Below are positions 1 through 8,449 of a stretch of DNA of 54,348 nucleotides, in pieces. The position numbers and the translations under genes are program-made. Below the pieces are notes generated by a model. That model had not been told where the DNA came from, ran no database searches, and was given only the letters and a program-made list of their open reading frames with translations. How positions within the stretch are numbered: the stretch's first letter is position 1; the number at the start of each line of letters is the position of its first letter. Origin of the DNA: Chlorobiaceae bacterium (GTDB lineage Bacteria > Bacteroidota > Chlorobiia > Chlorobiales > Chlorobiaceae); NCBI GenBank assembly GCA_013334865.1, contig JAAXWS010000017.1:1-54348 (forward strand), written 5' to 3'.

Positions 1-2
1 AA

Positions 3-746
3 CTCCTCGCAGCTCTTACCGACCGTTTTCAGTGGCTTTGCCATGCCTGGTGCCTCATGGATAATCATTACCACCTTGTTATCGAGACTCCCGAAGGAAA
101 TCTCTCACGGGGTATGAGACAACTCAACGGTATGTATACCCAGAAATATAATTGGAAGTATCACAAGACGGGACATGTCTTCCAGGGAAGGTACAAGGCT
201 ATCATTGTGGACAAAGACAGCTATCTCCTTGAACTTTGCCGGTATGTAGTGCTTAACCCGGTGAGGGCGCACATTGTTGAAAAACCGGATGACTTTCAGT
301 GGAGCAGTTATCGGGCAACTTCCGGAATTGACAAAGCTCCATCCTTCCTTATTACGGACTGGCTCCTTGCTCAGTTCAGTTCTAACAGGAAACGGGCAGA
401 GAAACTCTACAAAGAATTCGTATTCAAAGGAATCACACAAGAAGCACCCTGGAAGGAATTAAAAGGGCAGATCTTCCTGGGAGATTCTCAATTCATCCAG
501 AGGATCAAAACATCTCTTCCCCATGACCTCAGGGAGGTTCCCCGATCCCAACGCTTTGCAGAGAGACCGCCCCTGCCTGACCTCACCTCCGGACTAACCA
601 CTGCCGGCAAGACTGAGAGAAACAAAGTCATACATGAAGCCCATGTGCGTTACGGGTATACCTTGAAGGAGATTGCAGACCAGTTAGGTATCCATTATGC
701 GACGGTGAGCAGGATCGTGAAGAAGATTAGTGAGACAAGTGTATGA
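3..746 (+). CDS. REP-associated tyrosine transposase (Y1/HUH, RAYT family), 5' end cut by window
   Basis: This family is related to IS200/IS605 transposases and cuts single-stranded DNA at palindromic REP repeats. The reading frame is open from base 3 and reads LLAALTDRFQWLCHAWCLM before the first Met at 57, so the true start lies upstream of the window. The HUH metal-binding motif is seen as NHYHL (H-Y-H at bases 66-74), and a candidate nucleophilic Tyr lies in FQGRYKAI (192-194). The NPVRA segment is typical of the family. The C-terminus carries an added helix-turn-helix (LKEIADQLGIHYATVSRIVK, about 664-725), which marks the RAYT subgroup with a DNA-binding tail. It looks intact within the window and is convergent with hsp20, 22 bases away. 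REP-like palindromes occur at 4.3 kb. The family call is firm; activity is unknown. Confidence 0.85.
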   Translation, partial: LLAALTDRFQWLCHAWCLMDNHYHLVIETPEGNLSRGMRQLNGMYTQKYNWKYHKTGHVFQGRYKAIIVDKDSYLLELCRYVVLNPVRAHIVEKPDDFQWSSYRATSGIDKAPSFLITDWLLAQFSSNRKRAEKLYKEFVFKGITQEAPWKELKGQIFLGDSQFIQRIKTSLPHDLREVPRSQRFAERPPLPDLTSGLTTAGKTERNKVIHEAHVRYGYTLKEIADQLGIHYATVSRIVKKISETSV

Positions 747-768
747 ATACAAGACCTGACCCCAAGAC

Positions 769-1197
769 TCAGTGCACGGAGATCTCCTTGCTCTTCTTCG
801 ATTCCGGCTCCCTTTTCGGCACCACGATCTTGAGCACGCCGTTGTCGTAAGAGGCCTTGATATTCTCGCTGTCGACGTTGTCGCCTATGGTGAAACTCCT
901 CGACAGGCTACCCCAGGAGCGCTCGACCCGATGGTAGTTCTTTTTCTTCTCCTCCTCCTCCTGCATCCTTTCGGCAGTGATGCACAGCACATCATCATCC
1001 ATGGTCACTTTCACGTCCTCCTTCCTGACGCCGGGTATGTCGGCGTTGAGGAAGAAGGCCTTGTCGTCCTCGCTGATGTCCACCTTGAACGTCGGCGCCA
1101 TCATCGAGCCCATGGAACTGAAGAACGGCGTCAGCCTTTCATTGAAAACATCCTCGAACATCTTCAGGGGGTCCCTTCCATAAAGCTTGAGATTCAT
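769..1197 (-). CDS. Small heat-shock protein, Hsp20/alpha-crystallin family
   Basis: This is an ATP-independent holdase that binds unfolding proteins in the cytoplasm. The 142 residues are a normal length. A short N-terminal arm (LYGRDPLKMFEDVFNERL) is followed by an alpha-crystallin domain at about residues 36-130, starting FKVDISEDDKAFFLNADIPG and containing the signature NGVLKIVVPK. A C-terminal ISV tail resembles the I-x-I/V motif that drives oligomer assembly. A Glu/Lys-rich loop (QEEEEKKKNYHRVER) sits in the variable part of the domain. The gene stands alone between a convergent transposase and the DUF4438 gene upstream, with about 150 bases of upstream DNA. I saw no CIRCE-type repeat. 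Confidence 0.92.
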   Translation of the reverse strand: MNLKLYGRDPLKMFEDVFNERLTPFFSSMGSMMAPTFKVDISEDDKAFFLNADIPGVRKEDVKVTMDDDVLCITAERMQEEEEKKKNYHRVERSWGSLSRSFTIGDNVDSENIKASYDNGVLKIVVPKREPESKKSKEISVH

Positions 1198-1345
1198 GGC
1201 TTCCTCTTCTGTTTTTCTTGTTCTGGTATTCTGCTGTAAAAGGTAACTGCAAAATGCATAACATCACGGAGGCACTCATAATTCCACGCCGCATACCCGT
1301 AAAGGCGGCGGATGCGGCCGCTCCAGGCGGTCGACGGCCTTGACT

Positions 1346-2245
1346 TCAGGCCTTGGAGGGCTTGCGGAGGGTGCCGATGCCGAGCAGGTCGGCGATGTTG
1401 GCCCCGGGATCGAGCACCGGCCTGATGCGGGAAGTGGCGCAGGTCATCAGGGTGGTGACCCCGGGGCCGTGACCCGCTTCGCGGCAGTCGCTGTGCACCA
1501 CGATGCCGATGGAGATGGCTCCCCTGCGGTAGGCGCGCCCGAAACGGTTGTCCTGGTCGATAAGGGCGACGAAATCGCCGAACCGGATCCGGTCGATGCC
1601 GAACTCCCTTACCGCCTCGGCGTCGCTCGTGACGATGTCATAGTCCCCCTTGGCCACATGAGCGGAGCCGATACCCGATCCCATGCAGTAGGCGGGCACC
1701 ATGGTAGTGACCGGCACTTCGAGCACGCCGTCGGCCGCGACCCGGATGCCCATGCGCTTCAGGAGCGAGGGATCGAGGTTGAAGAGGGCCACTTCGGGAT
1801 AGTCGTCCAGTTTCAGCCCCTGCCCTTTCGAGCGGATCATGATGGTGTCGCCATAGGTCATCTTCTCCTTGGCTTCGCGCGGGAAATCGACGATGATGTG
1901 CTCCGATCCGCCGTGGTGGCCGATCACGGTGCCGATGGCCCCCTTGGCCTCGCCGGAGACCACCGTGGCGGTGTTGCCCACGCAGGTGAGCAACTGGACC
2001 GTCACGTTCGGGTGCTCATAAGGCTTGTGGGTGTCGGCCGTGCAGCTTACCCCGGGTTCGATGTGGTCCCCCTCCCAGCCGAACGCCGGATCGCCGACCT
2101 GGATGTTGAGCGTGATGCCGCCGATTGAGGGCAGGATAAACGGGGTGCCCTGGTGATCGACCTCCCAGGTGCCGCGGGTACGGGGATGACCTGGCTGGCA
2201 CTGGAGCAGGAATTCTACGAGGTGGCTTTCGTTGGTTGCAAGCAT
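1346..2245 (-). CDS. DUF4438 domain protein, function unknown
   Basis: The product is a cytoplasmic protein of 299 residues that I place in the DUF4438 family from its overall sequence ([59 protein letters not shown]). The frame is open a further 48 bases upstream, but ATG at 2245 ([12 protein letters not shown]) is preferred because AAGGA lies 5 bases before it, on the minus strand at 2251-2255. His, Asp and Gly are clustered in conserved-looking turns, which could suit metal or ligand binding, but no reaction can be assigned. It is a single-gene unit: hsp20 lies downstream on the same strand across 148 bases, and the M23 peptidase is divergent upstream. Confidence 0.75.
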   Translation of the reverse strand: MLATNESHLVEFLLQCQPGHPRTRGTWEVDHQGTPFILPSIGGITLNIQVGDPAFGWEGDHIEPGVSCTADTHKPYEHPNVTVQLLTCVGNTATVVSGEAKGAIGTVIGHHGGSEHIIVDFPREAKEKMTYGDTIMIRSKGQGLKLDDYPEVALFNLDPSLLKRMGIRVAADGVLEVPVTTMVPAYCMGSGIGSAHVAKGDYDIVTSDAEAVREFGIDRIRFGDFVALIDQDNRFGRAYRRGAISIGIVVHSDCREAGHGPGVTTLMTCATSRIRPVLDPGANIADLLGIGTLRKPSKA

Positions 2246-2436
2246 GGGTATCCTTGTTGGTTTTCGTTCTGCATGACTCAGTATATAGCACAATGGCTGC
2301 TGTTGCCAAAACCCGTCGTACGGAGGCAGAAAAACGGCGACTTTCGTTTTAAAAGTTTTTATGGTACATTAGGGCACTTTTTTTTATGAAGTCGCATGGG
2401 CGAAGAGCCATGTTTTCGTGAACGAACGATGTTTGT

Positions 2437-3480
2437 ATGCGTTTTGTCAAGCCCCCCTTTTTCCATCTTCTGCAGAGATTCCGCAACCAGGCGCGCCGCA
2501 AGCCGGCAGCCTCACTCCTGATCGCCGCCCTGCTCGTCCTTTCATGCCTGCCCCTGCTTGCCGATGAAGATGAATTCGGCCTTGAGGGCCCTGCCGTTCC
2601 CTCCCGGTTAGTCCGGGGGGAACAGGAGTCGGGCAAGCGGATCGCAACGCTTGCCGGCACCATATCGTCGACCTTTTCCGGAGAGATGTCAAGGAAAAAC
2701 ATGTCCGCCCTGGCCGAAAAGGTCAAGGGGCTCCTCGCGTCGAGGGTCGATCTTGACGGGGCCTCCGTCAAGGGGGCGTCGTACCGCATCCTTTATGAAG
2801 AACGCCGCGACGACGGCCTGGCGGGCGATACGGGCGAGATCCTCGCCGTGGAGGTCAGCACGGCGAAACAGCGCTTCAACGCCTATCGCTTCACCAATGC
2901 CCGGGGAAGGATAAGTTATTACGACGAGCGGGGCGGGGCGGTCATGGACAGGCCGCTCTTCCTGCAGCCGTGCGACTACGAGCGCGTCTCGAGCGAATTC
3001 GGCTACCGGAGGCATCCGATCAGCCGCCTGATCCGCTTCCACGGAGGGGTCGACCTCGCCGCGCCCTCCGGGACGCCGGTCAGGGCCGTGGCCGACGGCA
3101 CCGTGGCGTTCAGCGGCAGGAACGGCGGCGCAGGCAACATGGTCACCATCTCCCACAACGGGGGCATGGCGACCCAGTACCTGCACCTCAGCCGCGTCAC
3201 CACGGCCGGCGCCTTCGGAAGCAGGATCAGGCAGGGCGATGTCATCGGTTACGTCGGTTCCACCGGCTCGTCGACCGGACCGCACCTCGACTTCCGGGTC
3301 ATCGTGGACGGCATGCTCAGGGACCCGTTGGCGACGCTGAAAACGCAGGCGCCGAAACGGTCCCTCACCCCTGCCGAGCTTTCCGGGCTCCTGGCAAAGA
3401 TCGACCTGTACCGGTCCGAAGTAGACAACAGTCTCTTCCGGGTCGCAGGCATTTCCAATCGACCCGCGGTTTCGCTCTGA
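2437..3480 (+). CDS. M23 family metallopeptidase (LytM-like peptidoglycan endopeptidase)
   Basis: This is a probable envelope peptidoglycan-remodelling protein. Residues 24-42 form a hydrophobic signal/anchor. Residues about 105-170 (ASYRILYEERRDDG, AYRFTNARGRISYYD) match the domain that often precedes the catalytic domain in this family. The M23 domain spans about 180-310: H202 and D206 in FHGGVDLAAPSG form the HxxxD zinc site, H250 lies in QYLHLS, and TGPHLDFRV (H283) occupies the usual HLHF position. The second His of HxH, normally a zinc ligand, is Asp here, a variant I believe is common in one subgroup. At 347 residues the length is ordinary. It is transcribed divergently from the DUF4438 gene and ends against arfB. 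The protease family is sure; the exact substrate is inferred. Confidence 0.85.
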   Translation: MRFVKPPFFHLLQRFRNQARRKPAASLLIAALLVLSCLPLLADEDEFGLEGPAVPSRLVRGEQESGKRIATLAGTISSTFSGEMSRKNMSALAEKVKGLLASRVDLDGASVKGASYRILYEERRDDGLAGDTGEILAVEVSTAKQRFNAYRFTNARGRISYYDERGGAVMDRPLFLQPCDYERVSSEFGYRRHPISRLIRFHGGVDLAAPSGTPVRAVADGTVAFSGRNGGAGNMVTISHNGGMATQYLHLSRVTTAGAFGSRIRQGDVIGYVGSTGSSTGPHLDFRVIVDGMLRDPLATLKTQAPKRSLTPAELSGLLAKIDLYRSEVDNSLFRVAGISNRPAVSL

Positions 3481-3486
3481 TGCGCT

Positions 3487-3508
3487 GCCCCCGGAGCATA
3501 CCGGGGGC
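3487..3508. terminator. GC-rich hairpin between convergent M23 peptidase and arfB
   Basis: A perfect 8-bp stem, GCCCCCGG / CCGGGGGC, has a 6-base loop and lies 7 bases after the peptidase stop codon. There is no T-run on either side, so it may be a weak or processing hairpin rather than a classic terminator. Confidence 0.4.
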
Positions 3509-3515
3509 CTGAAAT

Positions 3516-3935
3516 TCATCCCTCCCCATCCGTTACCCGTCCACGCATCGACTTGACCTCGCCTCGCCGCGCCTTGGTTTCGAGCCGCTTGCGCTTCGAG
3601 CTTCCGGTCGGGCCAGTCGGGCGTCGCGGTTTCGGCCTCCTGAGAGCCTCAAGCAGCAGCTCCTTCAGGCGCAAGAGGGCGTCCTCCCGGTTTTTTTCCT
3701 GGGACCGGAACCGCTGTGCCCTGATCACGACCACCCCCTCCTTCGAAATCCGGCGGTCGGAAAGCTGCAGCAAGCGCTCCCTGAGTTCCTGAGGCAGCGA
3801 CGAAGCCGAAATGTCGAAGCGGAGATGCACGGCCGTTTCGACCTTGTTGACGTTCTGGCCGCCGGCCCCCTGCGAACGCATGGTCCGGATCTCGATCTCG
3901 TCGTCGGGAACGGCTATGGTGCGGGTGATGATCAT
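3516..3935 (-). CDS. arfB: Alternative ribosome-rescue factor ArfB (peptidyl-tRNA hydrolase, class-I RF domain)
   Basis: The protein hydrolyses peptidyl-tRNA on ribosomes stalled at mRNA ends. The GGQ catalytic motif is present in SQGAGGQNVNKVETAV near residue 27, and the basic C-terminal tail (RRPKPRRPTGPTGSSKRKR onward) is the part that enters the empty mRNA channel in known ArfB. At 139 residues it lacks the codon-recognition domains of RF1/RF2, as expected. ATG at 3935 (MIITRTIAVPDDEIE) is chosen; the frame can be extended 21 bases to a TTG, but family members start at this point. It is convergent with the M23 peptidase and divergent from the ferredoxin gene. Confidence 0.9.
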   Translation of the reverse strand: MIITRTIAVPDDEIEIRTMRSQGAGGQNVNKVETAVHLRFDISASSLPQELRERLLQLSDRRISKEGVVVIRAQRFRSQEKNREDALLRLKELLLEALRRPKPRRPTGPTGSSKRKRLETKARRGEVKSMRGRVTDGEG

Positions 3936-4048
3936 ATACCGGTCAAGATACGGCAACGGGAATCGAGCTCAAAAGGAGGAACTCTTTGCCGCCATTTGGC
4001 GTCAGGTAGCATGAAACCCGCACACGAAACCAGCGGGAAACCCTATCA

Positions 4049-4056
4049 GGAGGAGA
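4049..4056 (+). promoter_or_regulatory. Strong ribosome-binding site of the ferredoxin gene
   Basis: AGGAGGAG lies 3 bases before the ATG at 4060. Most genes in this window have much weaker sites, so high translation is likely. Confidence 0.7.
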
Positions 4057-4059
4057 GCC

Positions 4060-4308
4060 ATGGCAAACAGCGAACAAAAGCATGCAGCCAACGCACCGGG
4101 GCCGTTCTACGTCACGAGCCCCGAAGATCCCGAAGGCCAGGGATGCACCGCCTGCACCATCTGCTACACGGCCGCACCGGAATTCTTCACGGAGGACAGC
4201 GAAGGGTACGCCTACGTCGCCCGCCAGCCCGAAACGGCTTCCGAGATCGCCTTGTGCAGGGAACAGCTCGAAGCCTGCCCGCCGACGGCTATCGGCGACG
4301 ACGGGTGA
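4060..4308 (+). CDS. Small ferredoxin-like single-cluster Fe-S protein
   Basis: This is an 82-residue soluble acidic protein, presumably an electron carrier. Cysteines are at 29, 32, 35, 66 and 73. The spacing C29-x2-C32-x2-C35 and the later C73-P (LEACPPTAIG) match single-cluster ferredoxins of the 3Fe-4S/4Fe-4S type; the fifth, C66, may be spare. The segment APEFFTEDSEGYAYV corresponds to the usual PEVFEMDDEGKA stretch. The physiological partner is unknown. It has a strong ribosome-binding site, is divergent from arfB, and is followed by two REP-like palindromes before the convergent WD40 gene. Cluster type cannot be settled from sequence. Confidence 0.75.
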   Translation: MANSEQKHAANAPGPFYVTSPEDPEGQGCTACTICYTAAPEFFTEDSEGYAYVARQPETASEIALCREQLEACPPTAIGDDG

Positions 4309-4326
4309 GAATCAGAGGGTTCCTCT

Positions 4327-4397
4327 CCCCGGGCTGAAACCCGGGGCTACACAGGAGCATGTAAGATTTGAATGTCCGGGGAGCTGAAGCTCCCCGG
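4327..4397. repeat. Pair of REP-like palindromes
   Basis: Two perfect hairpins lie 29 bases apart: CCCCGGG-ctgaaa-CCCGGGG at 4327-4346, and CCGGGGAGCT-ga-AGCTCCCCGG at 4376-4397. They occupy the gap between the convergent ferredoxin and WD40 genes and could also end transcription. Paired palindromes of this kind are typical substrates of RAYT transposases, one of which sits at the left edge of the window. Confidence 0.7.
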
Positions 4398-4428
4398 AAT
4401 GTGTGACGGAATTTTCCGGGCCTCCAGC

Positions 4429-5379
4429 TTACCGGATACCCCACAGCTTGATCTTACGGTCGTCGCTGCCGCTGGCGATGATACGGCCATCTGGAGAGAT
4501 GTCGACCGACTGCACCTCGAGGGTGTGGCCACGGTAGGTGTGCAGGAGGGTGCCGGCCTTGACGTCCCAGAGGCAGACCCTCTCGTCGTTCGCGGCGCTG
4601 GCGAGCACCGAACCGTCCGGGCTGAAGCAGACGCTGCGCACGGCGTCCTCGTGCCCTTCAAGCACCTTGAGGATCTGGCCGGATGCGGCGTCGAGGATCT
4701 TGACCTTGGCGTCGCGCCCGCAAAGCACGATGAGGCTGTCGTCAGGGCTGAAGCTGACGGAGTGCGACAGGGTGTCGCCCGTCTGGTAATTCGCGATGTT
4801 CTTTCCGCTCTCCGCGTCCCAGATCCTGACGACCGGCTCCTCGCCGCAGCTCACGAGCCGCTTGCCGTCATGGCTCCATGCCAGGCACTCGATATAGGAC
4901 TTGTGCCCGAGGATCTTTGCGGTCTCCTTGCCGGTCTCGACATCCCAGAGCCTGATGGTGGTGTCGCGCGAGCAGGTGGCCAGCACCTTGCTGTCGGGGC
5001 TGAAGGCGACCATGCGGACGGCCGTGTCGTGCCCCTTGCACAGGTGCAGGCAAGCGCCGGTCGCGGCGTCCCAGATGCGTGCCGTGCTGTCGGTGCTGCC
5101 GCTGGCGAGCTTCCGGCCGTCAGGGCTGTAGTCGATGCACTCGACCCAGGTATCGTGCCCCTTCATGGTATGTACCGGTTTACCGGACTCGACATCCCAG
5201 AGCATGACCAGCTCGTCGAAGCCGCCGCTCACGAGCTTTTTGCCGTCGGGACTGAACTTGACCCCGAGCACGCGGTCGAGGTGCCCCTCCATGGTCTTGA
5301 TGAGGTTCACGTCCTCCCTGACCGTCGGACGCTTCAGCTCTTCTTCCTTCTTCCCGAAAATCTTTGACAAGAAACCCAT
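4429..5379 (-). CDS. WD40-repeat beta-propeller protein
   Basis: This 316-residue protein consists almost entirely of seven WD40 repeats, ending in turn VMLWD, ARIWD, IRLWD, VRIWD, VKILD, VCLWD and IKLWG, each with FSPDG/YSPDG-type turns. It should fold as one seven-bladed propeller acting as a protein-binding scaffold. There is no kinase, protease or signal peptide; the short charged N-terminus (GFLSKIFGKKEEELKRP) looks cytoplasmic and possibly membrane-apposed. ATG at 5379 is chosen over an upstream in-frame ATG at 5481, because the extra 34 residues look unstructured and unlike the rest. It follows the cruC-like gene by about 150 bases on the same strand. Its partner is unknown. Confidence 0.85.
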   Translation of the reverse strand: MGFLSKIFGKKEEELKRPTVREDVNLIKTMEGHLDRVLGVKFSPDGKKLVSGGFDELVMLWDVESGKPVHTMKGHDTWVECIDYSPDGRKLASGSTDSTARIWDAATGACLHLCKGHDTAVRMVAFSPDSKVLATCSRDTTIRLWDVETGKETAKILGHKSYIECLAWSHDGKRLVSCGEEPVVRIWDAESGKNIANYQTGDTLSHSVSFSPDDSLIVLCGRDAKVKILDAASGQILKVLEGHEDAVRSVCFSPDGSVLASAANDERVCLWDVKAGTLLHTYRGHTLEVQSVDISPDGRIIASGSDDRKIKLWGIR

Positions 5380-5527
5380 GGATGTATGATCGTTTTGATG
5401 GTTGGTTTCGACACGACCCGCCTGGACCGGCATGCCCGTGAATACTGACTCCGAATTTAAGAAAATTTCCCGGCAACCCACAGGATCGGACTGAACCGGT
5501 CAGGGAAAACCGCCCCGCCGTCAAGCC

Positions 5528-6679
5528 TCACTCCGGCCGGAACCGGTAGCTCCGCCCCTTCCACACCGGCCCACCACCGAAAACGCTCTGCCAAAAGGAG
5601 TTGAAGGCGATGAGAAGCAGCACCGCCTGCGAAGGGGCGTGCAGCAGCCCTGGCCAGAACGGCTGACGGAATTTCGCGGAGATGATGAGGCGGCTGCCGA
5701 CGGCAACCAGGAGCTGTGCGGACGGCAGCCAGAACTCAGCCGCCGTGACCTCCCCACTCAGCAGCGACGAGATGACGAAATACCAGGGAAGCAGGTAGAG
5801 CATCGCCACCATGAGCATGAGGGCGAACAGGCCCGGAACGCTGTTGCCCAGGCCGGCGAAGAGGTTCTTGGAGAAACCGGCCCAGATCTCTGCCAACCCC
5901 CGGTACATCCGGCAGCTGACGGCATCGGAGCCATTGAAGGCGGTGACCCGCCCTCCGGCGCCCTTCACCTTCTTGCAGAGCCAGACATCCTCGACGATGT
6001 TGCTGCAGACCGAGCGGTGTCCCCCGATCTTCAGGTACGCATCCCGCCGGAAGAGGATGAACTGGCCGATAGCGTAACAGAATGCGGGAGATGCGCTTCC
6101 GCCCACCAGTCCGATGGGCAGGTAACTGAAGAGGATCTGGTAGACGAGCGGCACGACGAGCCCCTCCCAGAAGGAGCCGAGCTCCTGGAAGGGCGTCAGG
6201 GAGAGCATGTCGGCCTGTCGCTCCCCCATGGCCGCCACGGCACGGCGGAGTGCGTCGGGGCGGTGCCGGGTATCGGCATCGGTGAAGAGCAGCAGCTCCC
6301 CGGTACAGTTAGCGGCCAGCTGCTGGCATGCCCAGGCCTTGCCGTGCCAGCCGTCGGGCAATGGAGCCCCTTTGATGAAACAGAGCTTCTGCCCCCCCGG
6401 GCCGGCGGCAAGCCGTTCGAGCTCCCGCCAGGTGCCGTCGGTCGAGTGGTCGTCAAGCACGATGACCTCGAAATCGGGGTAATCCTGGGCGAGCAGCGAC
6501 GAAACGCAGCCGCCGATGTTCGACTCCTCGTTACGCGCCGGCACGAGCAGCGACACCCTCGGCCCGGACGCGCAGCAATCGGACGCCGGGGGAAGGTCCG
6601 GCAGGTCGACGAGGTTCCTCAGGATGATGCCGAGGAACACCAGCAGGCTGATAAGGATGAGGGTCTGGTAAAGCAGCAT
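5528..6679 (-). CDS. cruC: Family 2 membrane glycosyltransferase, probable carotenoid (chlorobactene) glucosyltransferase CruC
   Basis: CruC adds glucose to hydroxychlorobactene-type carotenoids in green sulfur bacteria. The 383-residue protein has an N-terminal membrane helix (residues about 3-22), then a GT-A fold: VSLLVPARNEESNIGG, VIVLDDHSTDGT (nucleotide-sugar binding) and FTDADTRH (metal-binding DxD). At least two further hydrophobic segments follow near the C-terminus (about residues 280-345). What is seen proves a GT2 enzyme. The CruC call rests on its position beside hisG and bchK, which matches my memory of the C. tepidum cruC locus; the acceptor is inferred. The start codon directly follows a terminator-like hairpin and has no clear ribosome-binding site. 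A generic lipid glycosyltransferase is the alternative. Confidence 0.65.
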   Translation of the reverse strand: MLLYQTLILISLLVFLGIILRNLVDLPDLPPASDCCASGPRVSLLVPARNEESNIGGCVSSLLAQDYPDFEVIVLDDHSTDGTWRELERLAAGPGGQKLCFIKGAPLPDGWHGKAWACQQLAANCTGELLLFTDADTRHRPDALRRAVAAMGERQADMLSLTPFQELGSFWEGLVVPLVYQILFSYLPIGLVGGSASPAFCYAIGQFILFRRDAYLKIGGHRSVCSNIVEDVWLCKKVKGAGGRVTAFNGSDAVSCRMYRGLAEIWAGFSKNLFAGLGNSVPGLFALMLMVAMLYLLPWYFVISSLLSGEVTAAEFWLPSAQLLVAVGSRLIISAKFRQPFWPGLLHAPSQAVLLLIAFNSFWQSVFGGGPVWKGRSYRFRPE

Positions 6680-6685
6680 GGTAAT

Positions 6686-6707
6686 AAAAAGGCCGCCATC
6701 GGCGGCC
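6686..6707 (-). terminator. Rho-independent terminator between hisG and cruC
   Basis: Read on the minus strand, a perfect 7-bp stem GGCCGCC-gat-GGCGGCC is followed by TTTTTATT. The T-run ends only a few bases before the cruC ATG at 6679, so the hairpin sits in the place where a ribosome-binding site would be. Confidence 0.75.
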
Positions 6708-6793
6708 TCGCGTGGAGCTTGTTTTTCATTTCAGGATCAGCCGCCTTCGTCCTTGCTGTCCCTGCTGTCGTTTCAGTCCTTAATTCTTCTTTC

Positions 6794-7678
6794 TCAGTCA
6801 ATGAGCTTGTTGATGTTGTACTCGAATATCCCCTCGGCGCCGGCTCGCTTCAGATCGGGGATCAGCTTGCGCACGATCTTCTCGGCGACGATGACCTCGA
6901 GCGCCACCCACTGGCTGTCGGCAAGGTCCGACACGGTCGGCTGGCGGAGGGCCGGGATGAGCGACATGATCTTGTCGAGCGAAGCCTTCGGGGCGTTCAT
7001 CTTCAGGCCGACCTTGCCCTGGGCGTTGATCGCGCCCTGGAGCAGCAGGGCCATGCTCTCGATCTTCTCGCGCTTCCACGGGTCCTCCCATGCGGCGCGG
7101 TTGGCGATGAGCTTGGTGTTCGACTCGAGCACGGTCTCGACGATCCTGAGCTTGTTGGCGCGGAGCGACGACCCGGTTTCGGTCACCTCGACGATGGCGT
7201 CGGCGAGCTCCGGCGGCTTGACCTCGGTGGCGCCCCAGCTGAACTCGACCGAGGCGTTCACGCCATTGGCGGCCAGGTACTTTTTCGTGATGTTCACCAC
7301 CTCGGTGGCGATATGCTTGCCTTCCAGGTCCTTGACCGACTTGATCGGCGAGCTCTCTGGAACGGCGAGCACCCAGCGGACGGGGCGCATGGAGGCCTTG
7401 GAGTAGACCAGGTCGGCGACCTCGACCACGTCGGCGTCGGTCTCGATGATCCAGTCCTTGCCGGTCAGGCCGGCGTCGAAAGCCCCCTGGGAGACGTAGC
7501 GGGCCATCTCCTGGGCGCGGATCAGGATCGCCTCCAGTTCATCGTCGTCGATCGACGGGAAGTAGGAGCGGCTCTGGACGGAAAATTTGAATCCGGCGTT
7601 GGCGAAAAGTTCGAGGGTAGAATCCTGCAGGCTGCCCTTCGGAAGGCCCAGCTTCAATACCTTGCTGCTATTGCTCAT
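6794..7678 (-). CDS. hisG: ATP phosphoribosyltransferase, long form (histidine biosynthesis, first step)
   Basis: The enzyme condenses ATP with PRPP to form phosphoribosyl-ATP. The start [20 protein letters not shown] is the classic HisG N-terminus; [15 protein letters not shown] and the [15 protein letters not shown] segment belong to the catalytic domain. At 294 residues it is the long form, which carries its own C-terminal regulatory domain (about 215-294, ending [11 protein letters not shown]) and does not need HisZ. Feedback inhibition by histidine is expected from the family. It is 26 bases downstream of the LpxH-like gene, apparently in the same unit as bchK, and is followed by a terminator. 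No other his genes are in the window. Confidence 0.95.
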   Translation of the reverse strand: MSNSSKVLKLGLPKGSLQDSTLELFANAGFKFSVQSRSYFPSIDDDELEAILIRAQEMARYVSQGAFDAGLTGKDWIIETDADVVEVADLVYSKASMRPVRWVLAVPESSPIKSVKDLEGKHIATEVVNITKKYLAANGVNASVEFSWGATEVKPPELADAIVEVTETGSSLRANKLRIVETVLESNTKLIANRAAWEDPWKREKIESMALLLQGAINAQGKVGLKMNAPKASLDKIMSLIPALRQPTVSDLADSQWVALEVIVAEKIVRKLIPDLKRAGAEGIFEYNINKLID

Positions 7679-7704
7679 TGGGTAGGTAATAGGTGATGGT
7701 TGAC

Positions 7705-8439
7705 TTATAATTTCCTGATCTCGAATTGCCCCTCGTCGTAGACGCCGTAGGGAAACCGGCCCTCTATCCAGGTGCCGAGGTTGACGTAGGTGGCACCCGA
7801 ATCGCTGACGGGTTCCATACGCTCGGCATGGTTGTGGCCGCAGACAAAATAATCAAAAACACGTTCCCGAGCGAGTGCGGTTGCGAATTCGATCAGGCGG
7901 AGCGGTTCGGCCTTCATGTCGACCTTTTTGTGGCGTCGGCTGAGCTGGGAAAAGCTCTTCATCAGGGCGGTGGCGAGGTCCGGATGGAACCCGGTGAGCA
8001 GGCCGAGGTTGAAGCGGTTCCTGACGAAACGTGCGAAGAGCTTGTAGCCGAGGTCGCCCTCCCCGAGCCCGTCGCCATGCGCCACGAGGAACAGCTTGCC
8101 GTCATGGCGGACCTCCTGCATGCCGTAGAGTGTCCTGACGCCCAGCTCCTCGTCGAAGTATCGACCGAGTTCGAAATCGTGGTTGCCGGCCAGGTAGGAG
8201 ACCTGCACCCCGCTGCGGGAAAGCTCCGAGAGCATGCAGAGGAACCTGGTGTACCCCTTGGGGATGACGTGCCGGTACTCCATCCAGTAGTCGAGGATAT
8301 CGCCGACCAGGTAGAGAGCCCCGCCGTCCTTCCGTATCATCGAGAAGAGGGCTTCGAGGCGCTCGAGCTTGATGCGCTCGGCCTGCTGGTCCTGCAGGCC
8401 GAGATGGATATCGCTGACGAAATAGAGTGCCGGCATCAC
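7705..8439 (-). CDS. LpxH-like metallophosphoesterase (UDP-2,3-diacylglucosamine diphosphatase type)
   Basis: This calcineurin-like phosphoesterase of 244 residues has all five metal motifs: SDIHLG (near residue 9), [20 protein letters not shown] and CGHNH. The closest function I know for this layout is hydrolysis of UDP-2,3-diacylglucosamine in lipid A synthesis at the inner face of the membrane, and lpxA lies elsewhere in the window. The LpxH or LpxH2 assignment is inferred, so no symbol is given. Two Met codons are adjacent at the start, at 8439 and 8436. The gene is 10 bases from the kinase-like gene upstream and 26 from hisG downstream, so co-transcription is likely. Confidence 0.8.
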   Translation of the reverse strand: MMPALYFVSDIHLGLQDQQAERIKLERLEALFSMIRKDGGALYLVGDILDYWMEYRHVIPKGYTRFLCMLSELSRSGVQVSYLAGNHDFELGRYFDEELGVRTLYGMQEVRHDGKLFLVAHGDGLGEGDLGYKLFARFVRNRFNLGLLTGFHPDLATALMKSFSQLSRRHKKVDMKAEPLRLIEFATALARERVFDYFVCGHNHAERMEPVSDSGATYVNLGTWIEGRFPYGVYDEGQFEIRKL

Positions 8440-8449
8440 GTGTCCGGTT

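Noticed and set aside
5639-7696. Very long plus-strand open frame (about 685 codons) opposite cruC and hisG
   Set aside because: It is antisense to two clearly recognisable genes; long open frames on the opposite strand are expected in GC-rich DNA and its translation is low-complexity Asp/Gly/Arg/Val-rich.
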